A stretch of DNA of 64,000 nucleotides from Bog-756 sp963745955 (GTDB taxonomy: Bacteria; Actinomycetota; Acidimicrobiia; Acidimicrobiales; RAAP-2), in contig CAVUZI010000008.1 in NCBI GenBank assembly GCA_963745955.1, positions 372,001-436,000 on the forward strand, in the 5' to 3' direction. The notes below the pieces were generated by a model. That model was not told the origin of the DNA. It searched no databases and saw only the letters and a list, made by a program, of their open reading frames with translations. Below are positions 17,037 through 26,180 of this stretch, in pieces. The translations under genes were made by a program, and so were the position numbers. How positions within the stretch are numbered: the first letter of the stretch is position 1; each line of letters opens with the position of its first letter.

Positions 17037-19146
17037 TCAACGCAGCCAACCGCGAAGCTTCTTGGAGTAGGCGGACAGCCGCGGCGACTTGTTGACCTTC
17101 TTCAGGACCACCCGCCGGCCCCGCCACATCAAGCCCGACCGGAGGTGCTTGGCCGCCCGGCGGTTGGTCTCGCTGGACAGCAGGCCGACCGATGCCAGGT
17201 AGGAGCGGACGGCCAGGTTGTCGTTGGGCTCTGCGTCGAGCTCCGACGTCCCTTCCGGCTCGGCCATGGCCTCCAGGTAGGAGGTCGGGGGGGAGCTGAC
17301 CGGGAAGGGCGCCAGGGTCCACACGAACTGCTGGACGGACGCCTGGGGGTTGTACGACTGCGACAGGGCCCGGAGCGCGCCGATCATCTCGACCGGCAAG
17401 CCGTCGTTGAGCTCGTCGTCGTACTGGTCGGTGCGCAGGCTGATGAAGTCGTCGCGGGCGACCACCCGCCACCCGCAGCGCTCGAACATGCGCTTCAGGG
17501 TCGCCTCGGTGAAGAACCGGAGATGGGTGCTGTCGAGCAGACCCGTGTCGGACAGGGTCCACCGGCCGCACAGCAGGCGCAGCCCGAGGTCGAAATGGGC
17601 CACGTTGGGAACCGACACCACGAGGGGCACCTCGCCGTGCTTCAGTGACCACGCCGACAGGGCCGCGAGGAGCTCGTGGGGTTGGGTGAGGTGTTCGATG
17701 ACGTCGAGGAGCGTCATGGCGCCGATGTTCCCGAGGTCGTCGAGCGCGGATTGCACGGCATCGAAGTCGGTGAGGTCGCAGAGCGTGGCGTCGATGCCGG
17801 CCTCGTGCATGAGGTCGACGGCCACCGGATGGAGCTCGAGCCCGTGGTAGGCGATCCCGGCCCTGCGGAGCGCATGGCTGATCACCGCGGTGCCGGCCCC
17901 GAGGTCGACGACCGTGCTGCGCCGGCCGAGGTTGAGGTCGCCGATCAGGCCGGCCGCGTTGGCCACGGCACTCTCGTGCTCGTAGGGGTAGACGTAGTCG
18001 AAGGTCTTCGGTCCGAGCTCACCCTCGGGCGAGACGGCGCGCAGCTCGCCGGGCTTGCCGACGGTCGTGCGGGGCGGGTCCAGGAGCACGGCCTTGGTGG
18101 CCTCGAGGAAGGCCCGTCCGTACCGCTGATCGGGCTCGAGGTGGTTCCCCTCCGCCCATTCGTTCCACGCCACGATGAACAAGTAGTTCTCTTCCTGGCG
18201 GACGCCGCTGACCGAGTCGACGGCGAAGCGCAGCCACCGCTCGTACTGTTCCGGGGTCGACCCGGTGAAGATGGTGGCACCGTGCGGCCTGCGAGCCGTG
18301 TTGTCCCACCCCACCATCACCGACGGGAACCGCTTCCACGACGGCGCCATCCGCTGGAGCGACGCCTCGTAGGCCGACCGGTAGTCGAGGATCCGATGGC
18401 CGCGGGCACCCTCGAAGGGCGCGTAGATCCGCTCACCGCTGAGGGGCATGAACCCGACGGAGGCGTCGAGTCCGAAGGCCTCGGGACCACCGGGAGGAGG
18501 ACCCCAGCTCTCCACCCAGCAGAGATAGAGGTCGGGGAATCCCAGCCGCTGTGCCTCGGTGCGCCAGATGTCCGCCGTCCGCTTGGGGTTGGGGAGCTGC
18601 CCGGGCCGGTAGATCAGCATCAGGGGCCTGCCGTCGATCTTGATGTAGCGGTCGTCGGCGAAGGCGGTGGCCAGCCACCTGATGTGGGCCAGGTCGTCCT
18701 CGTCGCTGAACTCCTGCGGCATCAGGACCTGCCCGGTCCTGGCGTCCCAATTCCGGGTCCACTCCTCGTTGGCCCAGCACAGGGCGATGGGGAAAGTCGG
18801 GAGAACCCGAGGCCAGCACCTCGTCGAGTGGTCGTCCGAGCAGGCGCTTCCCGTGGAACCAGTAGTGGTAGTAGACGAACCCCGAGATGCCGTAGGCCGC
18901 GGCCAACGCCGCCTGGGCCTCCCGCACCTCGGGGACGCGCAGGTCGTAGTAGCCGAGCTCCCCGGGGACGTGCGGTTGGTAGTGGCCCGGGAAGAAGGGC
19001 TGGGCCCTCGTGACGTTGGTCCACTCGGTGAACCCCTTGCCCCACCATTCGTCGTTCTCCGGAATCGGGTGGAACTGGGGGAGGTAGAACGCAAGGGCGC
19101 GCGGCCTCACCTGTCCCGGGTCGCGGGACCCCCCCTTCGGTGCCAT
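17037..19146 (-). CDS. WbsX-like (GH99-related) domain fused to a SAM methyltransferase, frameshift near 18800
   Basis: The chain opens FYLPQFHPIPENDEWW and continues FTEWTNV, HYQPHVPGELGYYDL and GFVYYHYWFHGKRLL, then after a one-base break near 18795-18803 FPIALCWANEEWTRNWDA and YLFIVAWNEWAEGNHLEPD. This is the glycosyltransferase WbsX / GH99-like domain found in O-antigen and rhamnan loci (about residues 15-350). The C-terminal half is a class I methyltransferase (VVDLGAGTAVISHAL, LLDVIEHL, then HLRFFTEATLKRMFERCGW). The joined protein is about 700 residues. Such fusions suggest that glycan chain processing or transfer and methyl capping are coupled. ATG 19146 fits better than ATG 19158. 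The break keeps all conserved residues and looks like an error. Confidence 0.78.
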
Positions 19147-19240
19147 GTCGCCAATCATACGACCGAATCCGCCGCTATTTCATCAGGATCATGCGCTGCG
19201 GGGGCCGGGTTCGTGCGGTTGGCGGACCGCGGCTGATCGG

Positions 19241-20378
19241 TCATCTGATCGGTCCCCGGCGCAGGGCGAGGATCGTTTCGACCACCCGGCCCACATCGCC
19301 CTCGGACAGGGCGGATCCGGTGGGCAGGCAGAGCCCGTGCTCGAAGATGTGCGCGCAGACCTCTCCCCCCACCGTGGGCACGTCGGCGAACACGGGCTGG
19401 AGATGCAGCGGTTTCCAGGTCGGTCGCGACTCGATGTCGACCGATTCGAGGGCCAGCCGGATCTGCTTCGCGGTCGGCACCGAATCGATCGGGATCGACC
19501 AGAATGCAGGTGAGCCACCAGTTCGGCTCGCCATAGTCGGCGACCGGCATGAGTTGGATGCCGGGCACGTCCACCAGTGCGGCGCGATAGGACCGGTTGA
19601 TGGCGCGGCGGCGCTCGATGTGGCTGTCGAGCCCGCGTAATTGCGCCCGGCCCAAGGCGGCCAGGAGGTTGCTGAGCCGGTAGTTGTAGCCGAGCACCGA
19701 GTGCTCGTAGTGGGGGAACGGGTCCCGGGCCTGGGTGGCGAGGAACCGGGCCTGGTCGACCAGCTCGGCCGAGCTCGATACCAGCATGCCCCCGCCGCTG
19801 GTGGTGATGATCTTGTTCCCGTTGAACGAGAAGACGCCGGCGCGGCCGAACGATCCGGCCGGACGGCCGCCGTTGGTGGCGCCCAGCGCCTCGGCGGCGT
19901 CCTCGATCAGCGGGATGCCGTAGGTGTCGCACAGTGCGGTCAGCGCGTCGTAATCGGCTGTCTGGCCATAGAGGTCCACGGTCACGAGGGCGGCAGGGAG
20001 CTGGTTCCGGCGGGCCCGGGCGGACAGTTCCTGCGCCACCAGCTCCGGGTCGATGGCCCAATTCGACGACGAGCAGTCGACGAAGATCGGATTGGCGCCG
20101 AGGTACTTCACCGTGGCCGCGGTGGCGACGAAGGTGAAGGACGGGACGAGCACGTCGTCGCCGGCGCCGACACCGACGAGCTGCAGCCCGAGGTGGAGCG
20201 CGGCGGTACCGCTGGAGAGGGCCACGGCGTGGGCCACCCCGACCCGGTCGGCGAGCTCCCGTTCGAAGGCGTCGATGTCGGGTCCCACCGGGGCGATCCA
20301 GTTGGAGTCCAGGGCTTCGAGGAGCATCCGCCGCTCCTCTGCTCCGACCTCGGGGGGGGACAGGTAGATCCTGGTCAC
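19241..20378 (-). CDS. DegT/DnrJ/EryC1/StrS sugar aminotransferase, frameshift near 19475
   Basis: A PLP enzyme with GTG start at 20378 (IYLSPPEVGAEERRMLLEAL). Visible motifs: ALSSGTAALHLGLQ (53-66, cofactor phosphate), PSFTFVATA (79-87), LIEDAAEALGA (157-167, Asp pairing with the pyridine nitrogen) and SFNGNKIITTSGGGML with the Schiff-base Lys at 189. The last 75 residues (QIRLALESVDIESRPTWKPLH, then GLCLPTGSAL) are in another frame; the switch lies about 19470-19482. Joined length of about 379 is normal. It makes an amino sugar nucleotide from a keto sugar, and the GNAT enzyme two genes upstream may acetylate the product, a PglE/PglD or PseC/PseH-like pairing. Start overlaps the preceding stop (GTGA on the minus strand). 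Confidence 0.85.
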
Positions 20379-21337
20379 GCGCGGCTCTCCTGATCGGGGG
20401 TGAGGGCGCCGGTGGCCATGGCCGATGCTACGAGCAGGACGGCCCCGAGCGCGTCGACCGTGACCGCCGCGGCCATCGATCCGAGGTGTACGGCCACCAG
20501 CGCGGCCCCGACCAGGACCGCCTCCATCCCGATGTAGGCCGTGCTGGCCAAGGGGCGGGCCCATCCCCGGTCCACCAGCCGATCGTAGGGATGGCCGCGG
20601 TCGCCGGCCATCAGCGGGGAGTGACCGCGAAGCCTCCGGACGGCGGCGAAGGCCACCTCGCCCACCGGTATGGCCACGATGACCAGGGCCGCCGTCCCCA
20701 CCGGCACCGCACGACCCGGGGCCCACGACTCGGCCAGGAGCACGGTCAGCGCCGTTCCCAGGAGATAGGAGCCCCCGTCGCCCAGGTACACCCGGGCCGG
20801 TGGCCGGTTGTAGACGAGGAACCCGACCAGGGACGCACCCAGTGCGATGGCGAGCTGTCGACCGGATCCGTGGAGGATGACGGCGAACCCCCCGGCGCCG
20901 ACCGCGGCCACGCCGGCGGCCAGCATGTCGAGCCCGTCGATCAGGTTCATCCCGTTGATGACCACGACGGCCACGGCCGGCAGCGCCAGCGCGGCGAGGA
21001 CTCCCGGTAGGTGGACCGGGCAGGTCACCACCACGACAACGCCGATGGCGAGCTGTCCGACCAGGCGTCCCGACGCAGGGAGGCCGAACCGGTCGTCGGC
21101 GACCCCCAGACAGACCGCGGCCGCCAGGGGCACCAGGATCGTCGGTCTCCCGGCCGCGGCGCCGACGGCGGTGCCGGCCAGCACGGCCACCCCACCCAGA
21201 TAGGGGACGGGATCGGTCTGGGGCTTGAGCGCCCCGGGCCGGTCCACGATCCCCATGCGTCTGGCGGCCATGATGACCACGGGCGTGGCCCCGAGGGTCA
21301 CGACCAGAGCGATGGCGCCGATCAGCGGACCGCTCAT
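20375..21337 (-). CDS. WecA/MraY-type polyprenyl-phosphate sugar-1-phosphate transferase
   Basis: A 320-residue integral membrane protein with about ten helices. Family motifs appear in order: PYLGGVAVLAGT, CLGVADDRFGLPASG (DD motif), VVVINGMNLIDGLDML (the NxxNxxDGLD catalytic site) and ARVYLGDGGSYLLG. The loop with GDRGHPYDRLVDRG corresponds to the late basic loop that is His-rich in WecA. It should link a HexNAc-1-phosphate or related sugar phosphate to undecaprenyl or decaprenyl phosphate, starting a glycan on the inner face of the membrane. ATG 21337 overlaps the GNAT stop. The second gene of the minus-strand operon 22137-15133. Confidence 0.87.
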   Translation of the reverse strand: MSGPLIGAIALVVTLGATPVVIMAARRMGIVDRPGALKPQTDPVPYLGGVAVLAGTAVGAAAGRPTILVPLAAAVCLGVADDRFGLPASGRLVGQLAIGVVVVVTCPVHLPGVLAALALPAVAVVVINGMNLIDGLDMLAAGVAAVGAGGFAVILHGSGRQLAIALGASLVGFLVYNRPPARVYLGDGGSYLLGTALTVLLAESWAPGRAVPVGTAALVIVAIPVGEVAFAAVRRLRGHSPLMAGDRGHPYDRLVDRGWARPLASTAYIGMEAVLVGAALVAVHLGSMAAAVTVDALGAVLLVASAMATGALTPDQESRA

Positions 21338-22137
21338 GACGGGAGGGCACGGTCGGGAACCGCTGGCCCGGGAGGGCGGTCCCACTGCATGAGCAGCGAC
21401 TCGGTGCCGGCGTGGAGCTCGAAGCGCTCGACGGTCACGAACCCGGCCTGCTCGTAGAGGGACACGGCACTCCGATTGCCCGCTCCCACCACCACGTGGG
21501 CCGCGTCGGCCCCGCGGGCGCCCACCTCCTCGAGGAAGGACGTCACCAACAGCCGGCCGACACCGCGGCCCTGCCATGCCGGGTCGACGGCGATGGCGAG
21601 CAGCTCCGGCCCCCGTCCGGCCCCGGTCCCCCCGGCGGTGGCATGGCCCAGGGTGTCGAGCACCCGCCGCCATCCGGTGATCAACGACCCGGCGGCCCGG
21701 AGGCCGGCGGGGATCCCGTCATGGAAGAGGAAGCTGCGGTAGAGGCCGGCCACGTCGGTCGAGCCGGCCACGAAGCCCACACTCGTCCCCCGGCTGTCGG
21801 CCATGAGCAGGAAGGACCCGGGCGAGCGGACGATACGCCGATAGAGGCGGCGGAGGAAGCCCGGACCCAGTGCGGACAGGAAGCCCTGCGATATCTGTCC
21901 GGCGTGCAGGGTGGCCGAGACCGGGGCGTCGGCGTCGGTGGCCGGCCGGATCTCCACCGCCGGGGCCGGGCCGGGCGGCTGAGGCTGCCCACCGTGGGGG
22001 CCGGGGGAGGCGTCGGGCCCGGGGGAGGCTTCGGGGCCGGAGGAGGCGTGGGGCCCGGGGGAGGCCTCGGGGCCGGGGGACGAGCTGGTGCCGGCACCCG
22101 GCGGGGGCGTCCGGCGTCCTTGTTCGTTGGGGCCCAT
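21334..22137 (-). CDS. GNAT family N-acetyltransferase with proline-rich N-terminal linker
   Basis: From ATG 22137 about 267 residues. The first 60 are low-complexity, built from repeats of the type SPGPEA/SGPEA/SPGPDA and ending in GGQPQPPGPAP. The GNAT domain follows: EIRPATDADAP, then LLAIAVDPAWQGRGVGRLLV (the acetyl-CoA pyrophosphate loop QGRGVG) and VVVGAGNRSAVSLYEQAGFV. It is the first gene of the minus-strand glycan operon and sits above a DegT aminotransferase, so N-acetylation of an amino-sugar nucleotide is the likely role. ATG 22176 is a possible longer start. The repeat block (about 21990-22085) is unusual for this family. Confidence 0.78.
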   Translation of the reverse strand: MGPNEQGRRTPPPGAGTSSSPGPEASPGPHASSGPEASPGPDASPGPHGGQPQPPGPAPAVEIRPATDADAPVSATLHAGQISQGFLSALGPGFLRRLYRRIVRSPGSFLLMADSRGTSVGFVAGSTDVAGLYRSFLFHDGIPAGLRAAGSLITGWRRVLDTLGHATAGGTGAGRGPELLAIAVDPAWQGRGVGRLLVTSFLEEVGARGADAAHVVVGAGNRSAVSLYEQAGFVTVERFELHAGTESLLMQWDRPPGPAVPDRALPS

Positions 22138-22261
22138 GGTCGTCTCCCGTGACCCCGCCACGCAGGCCAGGATCATGCGCGGCCCGTCGCCACACGTCTT
22201 TTCGAGTCTACGGCCTGGGCCTGTGTACGGGCGGACCTGTACCTTTTCGTGGGTGATCGAC

Positions 22262-22267
22262 TAGATT
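22262..22267 (+). promoter_or_regulatory. Possible -10 box for cysDNC, leaderless start
   Basis: TAGATT lies eight bases before ATG 22276, the distance expected when transcription starts at or beside the start codon. No good -35 hexamer is seen 16-18 bases upstream, so this is weak. Confidence 0.25.
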
Positions 22268-22275
22268 GGCCGGTT

Positions 22276-23211
22276 ATGGATCGGGGTTGGGGCGCAGGCG
22301 GTTCGGGCCAGTACCGGCTGTCTCAGCTCCAGAACATCGAAGCGCAGTCCATCCACATCATCCGTGAGGTGGCGGCCGAGTTCGAACGTCCCGTGCTGCT
22401 CTTTTCCGGCGGCAAGGACTCGGTGGTCATGCTCCGGCTGGCCCAAAAGGCCTTCTGGCCTGGTCGGATACCATTTCCGGTCATGCATGTCGACACCGGC
22501 CACAACTTTCCCGAAGTGCTGGAATTCCGCGATCGCTCGGTCGGCGAGCTGGGCGCCACCCTCATGGTGGCGTCCGTGCAGCAATCCATCGACACCGGCC
22601 GGGTGACCGAGGAGGCGGGACCTGATCCGTCACGGAACCGGCTCCAGACCAGGACCCTCCTGGACGCCATCGCCGAGTACCGCTTCGATGCGGTCTTCGG
22701 GGGTGCCCGGAGGGACGAGGAAAAGGCCAGGGCCAAGGAACGGGTCTTCTCGTTCCGGGACGAATTCGGGCAGTGGGACCCGAAGAACCAGCGGCCGGAG
22801 CTGTGGTCGCTGTTCAACGGACGCCACCGGGCCGGCGAGCACATCCGGGTGTTCCCCCTCTCCGACTGGACGGAGCTCGACATCTGGCAGTACGTGGCCG
22901 ATGAGGGGATCGATCTCCCGTCCATCTACTACTCCCACCGTCGCCAGGTGTTCCGCCGTGACGGGATGCTCCTGGCCGTGGGGCCACACGTGACCCCGCG
23001 GGAGGATGAAGAGGTCTTCGAGGCCACGGTCCGCTACCGGACGGTGGGCGACATGACCTGCACCGGTGCGGTGGAGTCCTCGGCGGTGTCGGCCGACGAG
23101 ATCGTCATCGAGGTGGCGGCGTCACGACTGACCGAGCGCGGCGCCACCCGGGCGGACGACCGGGTGAGCGAAGCGGCCATGGAGGATCGCAAGCGGGAGG
23201 GCTACTTCTAG
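22276..23211 (+). CDS. cysD: Sulfate adenylyltransferase subunit 2
   Basis: A 311-residue PP-loop ATP pyrophosphatase. YRLSQLQNIEAQSIHIIREV (13-32) matches the CysD N-terminus, LLFSGGKDSVVML holds the PP-loop (SGGKDS 44-49), and GGARRDEEKARAKERVFSFRD with WDPKNQRPELW are strict CysD signatures; DRKREGYF is the usual end. With CysN it forms APS from sulfate and ATP. ATG 22276 gives the standard N-terminus; GTG 22249 would add nine unrelated residues. First gene of cysD-cysN-cysC. No reductive genes (cysH, cysI) are nearby, so PAPS for the neighbouring sulfotransferases is the likely purpose. Confidence 0.95.
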   Translation: MDRGWGAGGSGQYRLSQLQNIEAQSIHIIREVAAEFERPVLLFSGGKDSVVMLRLAQKAFWPGRIPFPVMHVDTGHNFPEVLEFRDRSVGELGATLMVASVQQSIDTGRVTEEAGPDPSRNRLQTRTLLDAIAEYRFDAVFGGARRDEEKARAKERVFSFRDEFGQWDPKNQRPELWSLFNGRHRAGEHIRVFPLSDWTELDIWQYVADEGIDLPSIYYSHRRQVFRRDGMLLAVGPHVTPREDEEVFEATVRYRTVGDMTCTGAVESSAVSADEIVIEVAASRLTERGATRADDRVSEAAMEDRKREGYF

Positions 23212-24461
23212 TGGAGCTGCTGCGCCTGGCCACAGCCGGCTCGGTGGACGACGGGAAGAGCACGCTCATCGGGCGGATGCTCTACGACTCCAAGGCCATC
23301 TTCGAGGACCAGCTCGAGTCCGTCGAACGGGTGAGCCGCCAGCGCGGTGACGAGTACACCGACCTGGCATTGCTGACCGACGGCCTGCGGGCCGAACGCG
23401 AGCAGGGGATCACCATCGACGTCGCCTACCGGTACTTCGCCACCCCGGCACGCAAGTTCATCATCGCCGACACGCCCGGCCACATCCAGTACACCCGGAA
23501 CATGGTCACGGGGAACTCCACGGCCGACCTCACCGTGGTGTTGGTCGATGCCCGCAAGGGGATCGTCGAGCAGACCCGGCGGCACGCATTCCTGGCCTCG
23601 CTGCTGCGGGTGCCTCACCTGCTGTTGTGCGTCAACAAGATGGACCTGGTCGGATACGACCAGGAGGTCTTCAATGCGATACGCGAGGAGTTCACCGCCT
23701 TCGCCAGCCGGCTGGATGTCGCCGATCTCAGCTTCATCCCCATCTCGGCGCTCCAGGGTGACAACGTGGTCCAGCGCTCGGCGAACATGCCGTGGTACGA
23801 GGGCGCATCTCTGCTCCACCACCTGGAGACGGTGTACATCTCCTCCGACCGCAACATGATCGACCCGCGGTTGCCCGTCCAGTGGGTCGTGCGGCCCCAG
23901 GCCACCAGCCAGCCCGATTACCGCGGCTACTCGGGCCAGGTGGTCGGCGGGGTGTTCAAGCCGGGGGACGAAGTGATGGTCCTTCCGTCCGGGCTCACCA
24001 CCACGGTGGCCGGGATCGACACCTTCGACGGGGAGCTCGACGAGGCATACCCGCCCATGTCGGTGACCCTCAGGCTCAGCGACCATCTCGACGTCTCCCG
24101 GGGCGACCTCATCTGCCGTCCGCACAATCAGCCCACCGTCGGTCAGGACCTCGACGCCATGGTGTGCTGGATGACCGAGCGGCCGGTGGCACCCGGGGAT
24201 TTCTTCGCCCTCAAGCACACCACCCGGTGGGTGAGAGCGGTGGTACGTGACATCCATTACCGGCTCGATGTGAACTCGCTCCACCGCGACGAGTCGGCGA
24301 CGACCCTCGGCCTCAACGATGTGGGTCGGGTGAGCCTGCGGGTCACCCAACCGCTCTTCTACGACAGCTATCGTCGCAACCGGCAGACGGGATCGTTCAT
24401 TCTGGCCGCCGAGGACAGCAATGTGACCGTGGCCGCCGGCATGCTCCTCGGCCCCGACTGA
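23211..24461 (+). CDS. cysN: Sulfate adenylyltransferase subunit 1 (GTPase)
   Basis: A 416-residue translation-factor-type GTPase. G1 is GSVDDGKST (10-18), G2 lies in EREQGITIDVAYRYF, G3 is DTPGH (87-91) and G4 NKMD (142-145). YTRNMVTGNSTADL and GIVEQTRRH are CysN-specific. It couples GTP hydrolysis to APS formation by CysD. The length equals CysN alone; the APS kinase is a separate following gene rather than a C-terminal fusion (CysNC) as in many actinobacteria. The GTG start shares its G with the TAG stop of cysD, so translation is coupled. Confidence 0.95.
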   Translation: MELLRLATAGSVDDGKSTLIGRMLYDSKAIFEDQLESVERVSRQRGDEYTDLALLTDGLRAEREQGITIDVAYRYFATPARKFIIADTPGHIQYTRNMVTGNSTADLTVVLVDARKGIVEQTRRHAFLASLLRVPHLLLCVNKMDLVGYDQEVFNAIREEFTAFASRLDVADLSFIPISALQGDNVVQRSANMPWYEGASLLHHLETVYISSDRNMIDPRLPVQWVVRPQATSQPDYRGYSGQVVGGVFKPGDEVMVLPSGLTTTVAGIDTFDGELDEAYPPMSVTLRLSDHLDVSRGDLICRPHNQPTVGQDLDAMVCWMTERPVAPGDFFALKHTTRWVRAVVRDIHYRLDVNSLHRDESATTLGLNDVGRVSLRVTQPLFYDSYRRNRQTGSFILAAEDSNVTVAAGMLLGPD

Positions 24462-24473
24462 GGCGAAGCGGCG

Positions 24474-25070
24474 ATGACCTCTTCGAATGTGACGTGGCAC
24501 GAGGGACAGGTCGCTCCAGACCAACGATCGGAGATCCTGCGGTCCCGGGGGGCGACGCTGTGGATGACCGGGCTGTCCGGGTCGGGGAAGTCCACGCTGG
24601 CCTCCGCCGTCGAGAAGCGGCTGGTCCTCGAAGGCCGCGGCGCCTATCTGCTCGACGGGGACAACCTCCGCACCGGGCTCAACGCCGACCTCGGCTTCAC
24701 CCGCGAGGCCCGCCAGGAGAACGCCCGGCGAACCGCCGAGGTGGCCAGGCTCTTCGCCGACGCCGGCCTGGTGGCCATCGTGGCCCTCATCAGTCCCTAT
24801 GCCGAGTCCCGCCGGTGGGCCCGCCAGCTCCACCACAGCGTCGGGCTGCCCTTTGCGGAGATCTACATGGAAGCGTCGGTGGACCTGTGCGCCACCCGGG
24901 ACGCGAAGGGCCTCTACGCTCGGGTGACGAGCGGCAGCATCAGCTCGTTCACCGGGGTCGACGACCCATACGAGGTCCCCGATGCACCCGACCTGGTCAT
25001 CGAACCCCGCACCTCGGTCGGCGATGCCGTCGACGCGGTGGTGGAGATCCTCGGCCGTATCGAAGGTTAG
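24474..25070 (+). CDS. cysC: Adenylylsulfate (APS) kinase
   Basis: A 198-residue kinase. VTWHEGQVAPDQR is the usual CysC beginning, GLSGSGKST (33-41) is the P-loop, LLDGDNLRTGLNADLGF the APS-binding motif, and IALISPYAESRRWAR-like residues and DAKGLYARVTSG follow. It phosphorylates APS to PAPS, the sulfate donor. It starts 12 bases after cysN. Together the three genes are sufficient to make PAPS from sulfate, and four PAPS-type sulfotransferase genes lie 5-17 kb to the left. Confidence 0.95.
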   Translation: MTSSNVTWHEGQVAPDQRSEILRSRGATLWMTGLSGSGKSTLASAVEKRLVLEGRGAYLLDGDNLRTGLNADLGFTREARQENARRTAEVARLFADAGLVAIVALISPYAESRRWARQLHHSVGLPFAEIYMEASVDLCATRDAKGLYARVTSGSISSFTGVDDPYEVPDAPDLVIEPRTSVGDAVDAVVEILGRIEG

Positions 25071-25334
25071 GGTTTCGACCCCGCCGATCCGCGGGATGGA
25101 CCCCTCGGCCCGGCTCCGCCTCGAACGACCGCTGAGAGTAGCCACCCCATTTCTCACTGCTGTCGGACAGGCCGAAACGGACGTCGGCGTGTACCATGAC
25201 AAAGGCGGTGTGTGCCAAAAGGTTTGGCCGGCGCTCCGCGGATGCAGAGGTTGGGACGAGATCAAGCGATGGGTCCTTAGGCGACGGAAATACGTTGTCG
25301 AGCAGGGGCACGTCGTCAGTTAAGGGCCGCGCGA

Positions 25335-26180
25335 ATGCAGACTCGGGGTAGGAGAGTCAATCGATGGCTGGCGGCGGTGGCCGCTGCCTTTCTCGCGCTT
25401 GGCTCGATCTTCGTCATCGTGGGTACGGCGTCGGCCTCGACCCCGATCGGCCACTTCCCGACCATCAGGTTCTGGAACTCGTACAAAGTGGTCACCATGG
25501 ACGTTCCCGAGCGGGCGTGGTGCCCGAAGACCGAGCCCTACTGCGAGTGGCAGCTCTTCGTCGACGAGCCCGACATCCCCAGTCAGACGGTGGTCGGCAC
25601 GGCCACGGGGACGTCGGGGGTCTTGACCGTCCACTATCCCCGGGACTTCTGCGGGGTCCTCCAAGCCGACGCCATCGTCGGTCCGTCACCGTGGCTCCTG
25701 CAGTTCGGTCGTCGGCACATGGTCAAGACGGGGTCGTGCAATACGACCACGACCACGACCGTGCGGCCGCCTCCCACCACCACCACGACCTTGCGGCCGC
25801 CTCCCACCACCACGACCACCAGGCCGTGTAACTGCACCACGACGACCAAGCCGAAGTCGCATCCGAGCACCACCACCACCACCACCACCACCACGACCGC
25901 CCATTCACTGCCGTTCACCTCGACCTCCGCGGCACCGGCCGTGATCGGGAGGTCGGACCCACCGACCCCGACGACGGACGGAGTCGCGCAGCTGCCGTTC
26001 ACCGGTGCCGATGTCCGCCCGCTGGTCGTGATCGGCTCCGCCCTCATCCTGATGGGCATCTACATCCTCACGACGCTTGAACAGCGCCGGAGGACGATGC
26101 GACGGATGGCGACTTCGATGCGGACGAGCGCGGCGGCCGGCTACGCCAACCGCACGTCACGGTGGTTCCTGGGCGACTGA
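25335..26180 (+). CDS. Secreted surface protein with Thr/Pro stalk and LPFTG sortase-type signal
   Basis: A 281-residue protein. Residues 1-35 form a signal peptide (basic start, hydrophobic core, ASA near 33-35). A small domain with four Cys (63, 70, 106, 135) follows, then a stalk of Thr runs separated by RPPP and Lys-Pro (136-190), encoded by near-perfect ACC repeats. LPFTG at 220-224, a hydrophobic helix (about 229-247) and RRRTMRRM make a sortase-type cell-wall signal; the 34-residue tail is longer than usual, and no sortase gene is in the window. A decoy LPFTS is at 192-196. The globular domain is not recognised. The 264 bases before it (25071-25334) hold no gene I can support. Confidence 0.72.
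   Translation: MQTRGRRVNRWLAAVAAAFLALGSIFVIVGTASASTPIGHFPTIRFWNSYKVVTMDVPERAWCPKTEPYCEWQLFVDEPDIPSQTVVGTATGTSGVLTVHYPRDFCGVLQADAIVGPSPWLLQFGRRHMVKTGSCNTTTTTTVRPPPTTTTTLRPPPTTTTTRPCNCTTTTKPKSHPSTTTTTTTTTTAHSLPFTSTSAAPAVIGRSDPPTPTTDGVAQLPFTGADVRPLVVIGSALILMGIYILTTLEQRRRTMRRMATSMRTSAAAGYANRTSRWFLGD

Noticed and set aside
23208..25265. 685-codon minus-strand open frame opposite cysN and cysC
   Set aside because: Antisense to two strongly conserved genes; composition and lack of motifs show it to be a shadow.
25071..25334. Possible riboswitch leader before the LPFTG protein gene
   Set aside because: Some pairing is possible, but I could not match the conserved core of any riboswitch class I know; a covariance-model search would be needed.
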